64,000 bases of DNA from Metabacillus bambusae (GTDB taxonomy: Bacteria; Bacillota; Bacilli; Bacillales; Bacillaceae). The notes beneath the pieces are model-generated. The model was not told the DNA's origin, made no database searches, and saw only the letters and a program-made list of their open reading frames with translations. How positions within the stretch are numbered: position 1 is the stretch's first letter; every line of letters begins with the position of its first letter. The stretch lies in the NCBI RefSeq assembly GCF_017497975.1, contig NZ_JAGDEL010000013.1:62001-126000 (forward strand), in the 5' to 3' direction. Positions 54,859 to 62,184 of the stretch are shown piece by piece. The position numbers and the translations under genes were made by a program.

Positions 54859-55674
54859 TTATTTTTTATCAGCAGGTGGATCGATATTGGTAACGTAAGA
54901 AGCAAGAGGAATACTAAGCTCTTTAATTCCACGGGATACCAAGCGAGCAATTTGAAGGGCTCCATTTTCCTGGAAATGGATATTATCATGTACACCTTTA
55001 GGGTACGCTTTATACATACCTGGTTTTGTGTGGAGAAATATAGAGAGTGTCCCTTTTGGACCAATTGTGTCATAGTATGCAACACTTGATAAACTTAAAT
55101 CAACTAGTGGCACATCAAGTTCTGTTGCAATTTCTTTCATTGCTTTTACATATTCAGGAAAGCTAACATTAAACTTCCCAGTATCACGATTAAAATCCCT
55201 ACTCCCAACAGGTGTTACTAAAATTGGCGTTGCTCCACGACCGCGTGCTCCATTAATATATAATTTTAAATAATTTTTATAGTCTGGCACAGTTGTGTAA
55301 AGGTCTGGGCGATTTTTTCTCGAATCATTGTGTCCAAATTGAATCAATAAGTAATCATTAGGTTTTATTTTTCTTATGATGGTATCAAGTCTTCCTTCTT
55401 TAATAAATGATTTCGAACTTCTCCCCCTAAAAGCATGATTTTCAAACGTAATTTTAGGGCTGAAAAATTTTGGTATCATTTGTCCCCAACCAGCTCTAGG
55501 CTTCGAAGTCTCATCATATGTCTGCACAGTTGAATCCCCTGCTATAAAAACTGTCGGATATTCTCCAGATTTTCGTTCGGGAAGCTTCAAGGATAAAACA
55601 GGCACCGAAATCAATAAAAGCAATAAACTAAGAATAATAACAACATTACCTTTTTTCTTCCCCCTATTAAACAT
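54859..55674 (-). CDS. rhgT: Rhamnogalacturonan acetylesterase, SGNH family (CE12)
   Basis: A 271-residue enzyme with an N-terminal hydrophobic export segment (about 9-30) after MFNRGKKKG. Block I Ser in FIAGDSTVQTYDE (about Ser49), RGRSSKS, QFGHNDSR and the DNIHFQENG Asp/His block are all present. It removes acetyl groups from rhamnogalacturonan, which opens the backbone to lyases. It is strikingly similar, segment by segment, to the CE12 domain of the adjacent 1692-residue protein, including VDLSLSSVAYYD and LHTKPGMYKAYP, so one is a duplicate of the other. RhgT/YesT is the B. subtilis counterpart. Confidence 0.93.
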   Translation of the reverse strand: MFNRGKKKGNVVIILSLLLLLISVPVLSLKLPERKSGEYPTVFIAGDSTVQTYDETSKPRAGWGQMIPKFFSPKITFENHAFRGRSSKSFIKEGRLDTIIRKIKPNDYLLIQFGHNDSRKNRPDLYTTVPDYKNYLKLYINGARGRGATPILVTPVGSRDFNRDTGKFNVSFPEYVKAMKEIATELDVPLVDLSLSSVAYYDTIGPKGTLSIFLHTKPGMYKAYPKGVHDNIHFQENGALQIARLVSRGIKELSIPLASYVTNIDPPADKK

Positions 55675-55852
55675 ACGCTTCCTACCCTTCTTTTGAAAAT
55701 TCCATTTATAGCATTACCTAAAAAATTCTTTAAAATGTATTAGTATTGCTACTCTTTATTTTAGCATTTCATAAGGAACAATCTTACTCAATTGAAAAAA
55801 GTTTACGAATTTAATAATTTTATAATTGACAAATCATAGAAAAACAGAGAAA

Positions 55853-56917
55853 ATGAACGCGTGTACATATTTTCGTTTGGAGGTGAATATCTTAGCTAAT
55901 AGAAAAGATGTAGCAAAATTAGCTGGGGTGTCTGAAGCCACAGTATCACGCGTATTAAATAATATTGGACCGTTACGAGAAGAAACAAAACGTAAGGTCT
56001 TACTTGCGGCTGAAGAGCTTAACTATCACCCAAATGCAATTGCACAAAGCTTTGCAAGAGGTAAGAGTAATAATATAGGTGTCATTGTTCCTTATTTGCC
56101 AAAGGTTAACCTAATGTCGACACATTATTTTTCGGAGCTATTAAGCGGGATTGGTGCAACGCTTGGAGATCTGGGATATGGATTGCTCCTATTGTTTCAA
56201 TCACCAGATGAACCAAAAGACTATGTTCAGCTTTTTCGTTCCCAAAAGGTAGATGGATGCATCATCCTTGGTTCAAAGAATGTTCCCGGTGAAGTCGAAG
56301 CACTTGAAAAACTCCATCAATTGAACCTGCCATATTGTCTTGTGAATCAAACCTTCTCGGGTTATTCTTTTCATTCTATTGATGCAGATCATAGTAGTGG
56401 TAGTTTTCAAGCAGTGTCCTCACTGTTAAAGAAAGGGTTTGAACACGTAATTTTTTTAAATGGTCCCTCTGAATATTCGAATAGTATTGAGCGTTTACAT
56501 GGATATGAGGATGCAATCGGGAAAGCGGGAATTCAGCTAAATCAAGAGCTAATTTTCCAAGGGAATTACAGCAGAAAAAGCGGTGTTCAAGCTGCTGACC
56601 AGATAGCTCCATTACTACCAGATTTCCAAGCCATTTATGCAGCAAATGACCGAATGGCTATTGGTCTTATGCAAGGGTTAAGCGAAAAAGGCTATCAGGC
56701 TGGCCGTGATTACGCACTAATTGGTTATGATGACTCTGAAATTTCAAGAATGACCTCTCCGCCACTTAGTACAGTAAAGGTGCCTCTTTTTGAAATGGGA
56801 CAATTGGCAGCAAAAAAAGTTCTTCATTTAATCTCAATGGATAGTGAGGAAGCAAGCACTATACGTTTGCCGGTTACTTTGATAGAACGAGCATCCTCAT
56901 TAATTAGCCGCTCATGA
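55853..56917 (+). CDS. LacI-family transcriptional regulator
   Basis: About 354 residues. The N-terminal helix-turn-helix (RKDVAKLAGVSEATVSRVLNN) and hinge (AIAQSFARGKSNNIGVIVPYL) are classical, followed by a periplasmic-binding-protein-like effector domain ending in STVKVPLFEMGQLAAKKV. The start is odd. GGAGGTG at 55879-55885 is followed at normal distance only by TTA (55892), which is not a start codon; one base change would make TTG. The ATG at 55853 and a TTG at 55877 are alternatives. I use the ATG, with low confidence. It probably controls the Gfo-ThuA-Gfo genes downstream or the pectinases upstream. Confidence 0.87.
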   Translation: MNACTYFRLEVNILANRKDVAKLAGVSEATVSRVLNNIGPLREETKRKVLLAAEELNYHPNAIAQSFARGKSNNIGVIVPYLPKVNLMSTHYFSELLSGIGATLGDLGYGLLLLFQSPDEPKDYVQLFRSQKVDGCIILGSKNVPGEVEALEKLHQLNLPYCLVNQTFSGYSFHSIDADHSSGSFQAVSSLLKKGFEHVIFLNGPSEYSNSIERLHGYEDAIGKAGIQLNQELIFQGNYSRKSGVQAADQIAPLLPDFQAIYAANDRMAIGLMQGLSEKGYQAGRDYALIGYDDSEISRMTSPPLSTVKVPLFEMGQLAAKKVLHLISMDSEEASTIRLPVTLIERASSLISRS

Positions 56918-56977
56918 ATTATTGCTTCAGATCATTCATGAGTGATTAGTCTCTAAAGATGCTGATTACTTAGACAT

Positions 56978-57054
56978 GCACAAGCACCGCACAAACGATT
57001 AGAAGAAACCCTTAAAATAGCGCAGTTTCTCTTTAAGAAATGCGGCGCTTGTGC
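56978..57054 (+). terminator. Terminator after the LacI gene
   Basis: Arms GCACAAGCACCGCA and TGCGGCGCTTGTGC enclose a loop of about 47 bases and are followed by TTTACA. Another palindrome (CTCATGAAT/ATTCATGAG, 56911-56942) overlaps the LacI stop. Confidence 0.65.
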
Positions 57055-57115
57055 TTTACAATATTGAACTATCAACATCCTATTCTATAAAATAACGAGG
57101 AAAAGGGGATTATTT

Positions 57116-58276
57116 ATGGAAACGCTTAAAATTGGAATGATTGGTTATAAGTTTATGGGTAAAGCTCACAGTCACGCATATCGTGACATTCCACTCTTTT
57201 TCCCAAAAACCATTCGTCCTGAGATGAAGGTTATTTGTGGACGTAATGCTAGCGGAGTAGCTGAAGCCGCTAAACAATTTGGCTGGGAGGAATATACAAC
57301 AGACTGGCAAAGCCTTTTACAAAGAGATGATATTGATTTAATCGATATTAATGCACCTAGTAATGTACATAAAGAAATAACAATTGCCGCTGCACAAGCG
57401 GGCAAACATGTTTTTTGTGAAAAACCGTTAGCGCTTACATTAGAGGATTCAAGAGAAATGCTCGAAGTTGTTGAAGCTGCCGGAGTTAAACATATGGTTG
57501 GATTTAATTATCGATTTGCTCCTGCTGTGATGCTTGCGAAAAAACTAATCGACGAAGGGAAATTAGGAGATATTTATCATTTCCGCGCTTGGTTTTTACA
57601 GGATTGGCTTGTCGATCCAAACTTCCCTCTTGCATGGAGACTACAGAAGGATATTGCTGGTTCAGGATCTCATGGAGATTTAGGCGCACATCTCATCGAT
57701 ATGGCCCACTATCTAATTGGAGATATGACCGAAGTGATTGGCATGAACGATACATTCATTAAAGAAAGACCAATTCCTACTAATATGACTGGCTTATCTG
57801 CAACTGGTAGTGATAATGCAGAAAAAGGCGAAGTCACAGTTGATGACGCTACCCTATTTATGGCTCGTTTTGCTAACGGTGCCTTAGGAAGCTTTGAAGC
57901 TACTCGCTTTGCTTCAGGTCATCGCTGTACAAACTCCTTTGAAATCAATGGTAGTAAAGGAAGCGTCATTTTCGACTTTGAACGCATGAATGAATTGCAA
58001 GTCTATTTCACCGACGACCGAGATGATGTGCAAGGCTTCCGTCGCGTATTAGCAACAGACCCTGCCCACGCTTTTTCTGAAAACTGGTGGCCACCAGGAC
58101 ATACAATCGGTTATGAACATACATTTATTCACGAAATTGTTGAGTTAATGGAAGCCTTCCGCGAAGACCGTCAGCCAGTTCCTAACTTCAAGGATGGTGT
58201 AAAATGCCAAGAAGTTTTAGAAGCAGTTGATCAATCAATTGAAAAACGCCAATGGATTAAAATTTCTGACGTATAA
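57116..58276 (+). CDS. Gfo/Idh/MocA family oxidoreductase
   Basis: A 386-residue protein. Rossmann motif GMIGYKFMGKAHSHAYRD at the start, the E-K-P catalytic motif in HVFCEKPLAL, the sugar-binding NYRFAPA and GSGSHGDLGAHLIDMAHYL histidine region, and a long C-terminal beta sheet. Such enzymes use NAD(P) on polyols, sugars or aminosugars. First gene after the LacI regulator, followed by ThuA and a second Gfo/Idh/MocA gene. Ribosome site AAAAGGGGATT. It may oxidise a rhamnogalacturonan-derived sugar, but the substrate cannot be read. Confidence 0.9.
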   Translation: METLKIGMIGYKFMGKAHSHAYRDIPLFFPKTIRPEMKVICGRNASGVAEAAKQFGWEEYTTDWQSLLQRDDIDLIDINAPSNVHKEITIAAAQAGKHVFCEKPLALTLEDSREMLEVVEAAGVKHMVGFNYRFAPAVMLAKKLIDEGKLGDIYHFRAWFLQDWLVDPNFPLAWRLQKDIAGSGSHGDLGAHLIDMAHYLIGDMTEVIGMNDTFIKERPIPTNMTGLSATGSDNAEKGEVTVDDATLFMARFANGALGSFEATRFASGHRCTNSFEINGSKGSVIFDFERMNELQVYFTDDRDDVQGFRRVLATDPAHAFSENWWPPGHTIGYEHTFIHEIVELMEAFREDRQPVPNFKDGVKCQEVLEAVDQSIEKRQWIKISDV

Positions 58277-58323
58277 CAAAAGCGGAAGCGCCTTGAACAG
58301 CCGCTTATCCACTGAATTTTATC
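58275..58323 (+). repeat. Family A repeat, internally deleted
   Basis: AACAAAAGCGGAAGCGCCTT plus GAACAGCC is fused directly to GCTTATCCACTGAATTTTAT. The central hairpin and the GGAGCTGGATG block are gone. It begins on the last bases of the oxidoreductase stop codon. Confidence 0.65.
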
Positions 58324-58392
58324 TTAACTTAATCAAAAGCTCTTTTTATAACATTGTTGTTTATAATTAGTTTCCTTGTACAAAAATTATTT

Positions 58393-58529
58393 AGGTTGAT
58401 TGGAACGGATATGCGAGACTCCTGTGGGCACAGCGGGACAGGTGAGACTCATGCAGGCGCTATGCGCCGAGGTGGCTCACCGCTCGCCCCACGGAAAGCG
58501 AGCATCCTTTTTCTGTAATCAACCATTCC
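58393..58529 (+). repeat. Family B repeat, full copy
   Basis: About 137 bases bounded by inverted GGTTGATT and AATCAACC. Inside are nested hairpins: GGTGAG with CTCACC around GGCGC/GCGCC, then GCTCGCCCC and a CGGAAAGCGAGCATCC block. Its two ends, without the interior, occur at 13117-13140. Confidence 0.75.
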
Positions 58530-58530
58530 A

Positions 58531-58569
58531 AATACTTGTTATATAGCAACAAAGTTTGCGAAAACAGCC
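58531..58569 (-). repeat. Family C repeat, copy 3 (inverted)
   Basis: The reverse complement reads GGCTGTTTTCGCAAACTTTG, then TTGCTATATAACAAGTAT, matching 13071-13116 and 42027-42069. It directly adjoins the family B copy. Confidence 0.7.
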
Positions 58570-58594
58570 TAATCAAAAAAAGGAGTGTTGAAAA

Positions 58595-59329
58595 ATGAAA
58601 AAAAATGCATTGATCGTTTGGGGCGGTTGGGATGGCCATGAACCAGAGCAAGTCTCACATATTTTTAAAGGTATTCTTGAAGAAGAAAACTTTAATGTAG
58701 AGGTATCAAATTCACTAGATTCATATGCAGATCCTGAAAAGCTGAAATCATTAGATTTAATTGTTCCTCACTGGACAATGGGTGAAATTGATAAAAAGTA
58801 TGTATTAAATATTTCTGATGCTGTTATGAGTGGTGTCGGGTTAGCTGGATGTCATGGTGGAATGTGTGACTCTTTCCGAAACAATGTTGATTGGCAATTT
58901 ATGACCGGTGGAAATTGGGTAGCACATCCTGGAAATGATGGTGTTGAATATATGGTCAACATCAAACACTCCACAAGCCCTCTACTAGAAGGTTTCTCAG
59001 ATTTCAAAGTCGTGAGTGAGCAATATTACCTTCATGTCGATCCAGCTGTGGAAGTGCTAGCTACAACACGATTCCCAGTAGTTGATGGACCACATGCAAC
59101 GAATAAAGCAGTCGATATGCCTGTTGTATGGACGAAACGTTGGGGTCAAGGACATGTATTCTATAATGCACTAGGCCACCAAGCTAATATTGTTGCTATG
59201 CCAGAGGTTTCCCTCATTATGCGCCGCGGATTTTTATGGGCTGCTAACGGAAAGAACAGCTCTGAAGCATTAGTAACATCAGCTAACGGCAATGGAAGTG
59301 TATATACCGGTATGGGAGATAGCCAATAA
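58595..59329 (+). CDS. ThuA-domain protein (glutamine amidotransferase-like fold)
   Basis: A 244-residue protein. ALIVWGGWDGHEPEQV at the start, IVPHWTMGEIDKKY, GLAGCHGGMCDSFR, GGNWVAHPGN and HVFYNALGHQ are the ThuA signature segments. ThuA proteins help in disaccharide (trehalose, maltitol) or keto-sugar breakdown beside Gfo/Idh/MocA enzymes, but the reaction is poorly defined. Located between two such genes with an AAAGGAGTG ribosome site. The fold resembles class I glutamine amidotransferases; the G-C-H-G-G stretch has a Cys where ThuA proteins often have one, although activity is not shown. Confidence 0.88.
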   Translation: MKKNALIVWGGWDGHEPEQVSHIFKGILEEENFNVEVSNSLDSYADPEKLKSLDLIVPHWTMGEIDKKYVLNISDAVMSGVGLAGCHGGMCDSFRNNVDWQFMTGGNWVAHPGNDGVEYMVNIKHSTSPLLEGFSDFKVVSEQYYLHVDPAVEVLATTRFPVVDGPHATNKAVDMPVVWTKRWGQGHVFYNALGHQANIVAMPEVSLIMRRGFLWAANGKNSSEALVTSANGNGSVYTGMGDSQ

Positions 59330-59422
59330 TTTTATCATTTCCAGCGAGAGCACTGCACTGTAGCTAGACAAGAAAACTCAGGATAAAAACTTTTCTTATC
59401 TAAAAAAATGGAGGTTCTACTA

Positions 59423-60520
59423 ATGAAAAAACTTAAAATTGGTATTGTCGGTTGTGGGAATATTAGTTCAATATACATGGAAAATTGTCAAAAGTTTGAT
59501 CACCTTGAACTTGTTGCTTGTGCAGATTTAGATGAACAGCGTGCACAATCTCAAGCTGAAAAATACGGTGTACCCAAAGCTTGCTCAGTTAATGAGTTGC
59601 TTTCTGATCCTGACATTCAATTGGTTATTAACTTAACAATTCCAAAAGCACATGCAACGGTTTGTATCCAAGCCCTTGAAGCAGGTAAGCATGTTTATAC
59701 AGAAAAACCACTTGCCGTCACACGCGAAGAGGGTAAACAAATTTTAGAAACAGCTAAAAAACATAATCTCTTAGTTGGCAGTGCACCTGACACCTTCTTA
59801 GGAGCAGGAATTCAAACAGCCATCCATCTAATTGAACAAGGTGAAATCGGCGTACCGATTGGGGCATCTGCATTTATGATCCACCGTGGTCATGAGCATT
59901 GGCATCCAGATCCAGCCTTCTTCTATGACATTGGTGGCGGTCCAATGTTTGATATGGGACCATATTATTTAACAGCATTAGTGTCACTTTTAGGACCGAT
60001 TGAACGAATATCAGGTTCTACTCGTATTAGCTATCCAGAACGAACAGTAACAAGTGAACCAAAAGCAGGCACTAAAATTCAAGTTGCAACACCAACACAT
60101 ATTTCAGGTGTTATCGACTTTGCTTCGGGTGCAATTGGCTCAATCACAACAAGTTTTGACGCATTTGGCGGAACAACACTGCCACCTATTGAAATTTACG
60201 GTAGTGAAGGTACTTTGCTAGTTCCAGATCCAAACACATTTGGAGGTCCTGTGAGTATCAGAAAACGTGATGAAAAGGAATTTGTCGAAGTTCCATTATC
60301 ATACGGCTATTCACAAAACAGCCGCGGACTTGGAGTAGCAGATATGGCTAAGGCAATTCTTAATGGGGGAAAATACCGTGCAAACGGAGAATTAGCCTAT
60401 CATGTATTAGAAGCTATGCACGGCTTCCATGATTCCTCCGATAATGGAACACATTACAAGATGGAGAGTTCATGTGAAAGACCCGAGTCTTTGACTGTTG
60501 AACAACAGGTTTCTAAGTAG
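59423..60520 (+). CDS. Gfo/Idh/MocA family oxidoreductase
   Basis: A 365-residue protein: GIVGCGNISSIYMEN Rossmann motif, HVYTEKPLAVTREEG catalytic motif, a DIGGGPMFDMGPYYLTAL active-site segment and a C-terminal beta sheet. I use ATG 59423 (MKKLKIGIVG) because GGAGG is eight bases upstream; the frame to 59408 starts at that site. Third gene of the set with 57116-58276 and thuA. Probably acts on a related substrate; two oxidoreductases with ThuA suggests 3-keto-glycoside chemistry, which is an inference from other ThuA clusters. Confidence 0.9.
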   Translation: MKKLKIGIVGCGNISSIYMENCQKFDHLELVACADLDEQRAQSQAEKYGVPKACSVNELLSDPDIQLVINLTIPKAHATVCIQALEAGKHVYTEKPLAVTREEGKQILETAKKHNLLVGSAPDTFLGAGIQTAIHLIEQGEIGVPIGASAFMIHRGHEHWHPDPAFFYDIGGGPMFDMGPYYLTALVSLLGPIERISGSTRISYPERTVTSEPKAGTKIQVATPTHISGVIDFASGAIGSITTSFDAFGGTTLPPIEIYGSEGTLLVPDPNTFGGPVSIRKRDEKEFVEVPLSYGYSQNSRGLGVADMAKAILNGGKYRANGELAYHVLEAMHGFHDSSDNGTHYKMESSCERPESLTVEQQVSK

Positions 60521-60557
60521 GTTTTATTTATATTTTAGTCTTACTTACTAGAATATT

Positions 60558-60602
60558 AAAAAGCGTTCGGAGAATGGCAACATTTTTCTGGACGCTTTTG
60601 AT
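60558..60602 (+). terminator. Terminator of the Gfo-ThuA-Gfo gene set
   Basis: Arms AAAAAGCGTTCGGAGAA and TTCTGGACGCTTTT pair with two mismatches, followed by GATTTATTT. Lies 37 bases past the stop. Confidence 0.7.
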
Positions 60603-60627
60603 TTATTTGTGATTTGTTTAGTGTGGA

Positions 60628-60880
60628 TTGAACCGTTTTCCTGTAATTGATCCACTCTTCTTGTTTTATGAACCAAACTCCTTTGCCAACCTCACTTTAG
60701 CGTACGATTGAACGGATTTTCCATATAATTGAACCACTTTTTCTTGCGTTTGAACCACTTTCACCTTTAATTGAATCATTCTCCTTGTTTTATGAACCAA
60801 CCTCACTTTTCAAGGTGAATTAAACCGCTTTTCCCCTTCTATTGAACCTCTCTTCCATTAATACAATCAGAACTCCTTAC
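60628..60880. repeat. Degenerate tandem array with 21-bp period
   Basis: The unit TTGAACCACTTTTCCTTTTAA recurs with starts at 60628, 60647, 60668, 60708, 60729, 60750, 60771, 60792, 60820 and 60842. Most intervals are 19-22 bases, modally 21; the 40-base step hides an eroded unit. About ten to eleven units in total. Confidence 0.75.
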
Positions 60881-60935
60881 CAACCCTCTACTTATGCATT
60901 AAAACGAATCACACACCTATCCTTCCAACAACAAC

Positions 60936-60966
60936 GAAAAAACCTCCATTCCCAGGAGGTTCCTTA
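60936..60966 (-). terminator. Terminator of ylbL
   Basis: Stem AACCTCC/GGAGGTT with a 7-base loop, flanked on the plus strand by A6, which forms the minus-strand T-run. Thirty bases past the ylbL stop. Confidence 0.75.
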
Positions 60967-60995
60967 CATTTTTCAAAGATTTTGAGTTTAGTAAT

Positions 60996-61994
60996 CTATT
61001 TCTTTACCTCTAACCCCAGCAAATAATCTACCGCTTCTGCCAATGTAGCAACGGGTACGATTTCAATACCATACTCATTTTCCTTAACTTCAGCTAGAAC
61101 GTCTTTTTCATTCGTGTCGATTGAAGTGATGTCTTTTGGTGTAAAGAAGATGTCTGCCCCTTCTTCATTAGCAGCTGTAACCTTATGTTTTATCCCGCCT
61201 ATTTGACCAACATTGCCGTTATGGTCAATTGTACCAGTTCCGGCTATTTTATAGCCTTTTGTTAAATCTTCTGAAGTAAGTTGATTGTAGATTTCTAAGG
61301 AAAACATCAAACCTGCAGAAGGACCTCCAATGTCCTCACTATTTATTTTTACTTTCCTTGAGACTGTTGCTGTGAATTCTTCCTCTGGTGCAATCCCTAT
61401 TCCTACCCGATCTGTCGAGGCATCTAGGGCAATCATTTCGACTGTTTCCTCCAGCTCTTTATCGCCACGTTTTATTGTTAGGGTTGCGTGGTCTCCTACC
61501 TTTTTATTTTCTTCTATGTATGAAATAAACTCTGGAGCTTCATTCATTTTTTTACCATCAATGCTTGTAATCAAGTCACCAACTTTCAGGACTTTTTTCG
61601 CTGGTGAATCTGGTAAAATCGTACGAACAAAAATTCCGTGGTACTCGATATCCACTTCTTCACCGGCTTCTGTAAAGCCTGCTACTAATGCATTTTGCTT
61701 TGAATCCTTCATCATAAAGTTTAATATTTTCGTATATTCTGCATCTGTTAAATCGCCTTTTACATCTTCTTCCCTCACGATATCAGTGTGGGGAGCAACT
61801 AGTCCGTACACTAAAATATAAGGATTAAAAGCTTTCACAGATAATACTGTAGTCAAGTTAAAGCTTCCTTGTTCATTTTTATGTCCGCCCTCTACCGACA
61901 CTTTAGGCTCTAAATCTTCAATTGGTCCTGGTTGGTAAAGATAATATGGAGTCGGTATAAAAGCAATGATCACTAAGAGTAGCAAAATGATCAA
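60996..61994 (-). CDS. ylbL: YlbL-type PDZ/Lon-protease-domain protein, 5-prime end disrupted by an A8 tract
   Basis: A 332-residue reading frame: N-terminal hydrophobic helix, PDZ domain (about 105-195, GIFVRTILPDSPAKK) and Lon-type serine protease domain with catalytic Ser in GGPSAGLMFSLE and Lys in GGIKHKVTAA. YlbL/SepM proteins cleave membrane or extracellular substrates. The frame's first start (TTG 61994) has no ribosome site. A proper ATG with AAGGAG lies at 62035 in another frame; the two join if one A is lost from the run at 62017-62024, which would give the normal length of about 346 residues. Either a sequencing slip, a mutation or slippage-dependent expression. Confidence 0.88.
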   Translation of the reverse strand: MIILLLLVIIAFIPTPYYLYQPGPIEDLEPKVSVEGGHKNEQGSFNLTTVLSVKAFNPYILVYGLVAPHTDIVREEDVKGDLTDAEYTKILNFMMKDSKQNALVAGFTEAGEEVDIEYHGIFVRTILPDSPAKKVLKVGDLITSIDGKKMNEAPEFISYIEENKKVGDHATLTIKRGDKELEETVEMIALDASTDRVGIGIAPEEEFTATVSRKVKINSEDIGGPSAGLMFSLEIYNQLTSEDLTKGYKIAGTGTIDHNGNVGQIGGIKHKVTAANEEGADIFFTPKDITSIDTNEKDVLAEVKENEYGIEIVPVATLAEAVDYLLGLEVKK

Positions 61995-62114
61995 AATTCG
62001 TTTAAATGTCAGTATATTTTTTTTCTCAAAATCATAATCTCCTTGTTTATGTCATAGCCGCTTACCTATCATTATATTCTAAAAGAATAAAAATTAGAAT
62101 TTCGATATCTCTAT

Positions 62115-62172
62115 AAAAAAGAGACTTCATTCATACGGAAGCATATCCCTCCATACAAATTCAGTCTCTTCG
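62115..62172 (-). terminator. Probable terminator of the dynamin-family gene
   Basis: Arms AAAAGAGACT and AGTCTCTT separated by about 35 bases, with an A-run before it on the plus strand. It spans the region just past the stop at 62185. Confidence 0.5.
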
Positions 62173-62184
62173 TAATTAGCATTA

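Larger units (their letters stand above)
60521..60995. other. Convergent intergenic region containing a 21-bp phased array
   Basis: Two convergent genes end here. Each has its own terminator (60558-60602 and 60936-60966) and between them lies the degenerate array at 60628-60880. No coding frame is supported. Confidence 0.65.

Noticed and set aside
54729-55085. 118-codon minus-strand frame
   Set aside because: Shadow of the rhgT gene running into the terminator at 54742-54779.
58460-58651. 63-codon minus-strand frame
   Set aside because: Made of repeat family B and C sequence antisense to the thuA start.
60628-60880. Phased array considered as a CRISPR
   Set aside because: The units are directly adjacent, degenerate and about 21 bp with no unique spacers, and no cas genes are near.
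60628-60880. Phased array considered as a repetitive protein gene
   Set aside because: Stop codons fall within most units on both strands.
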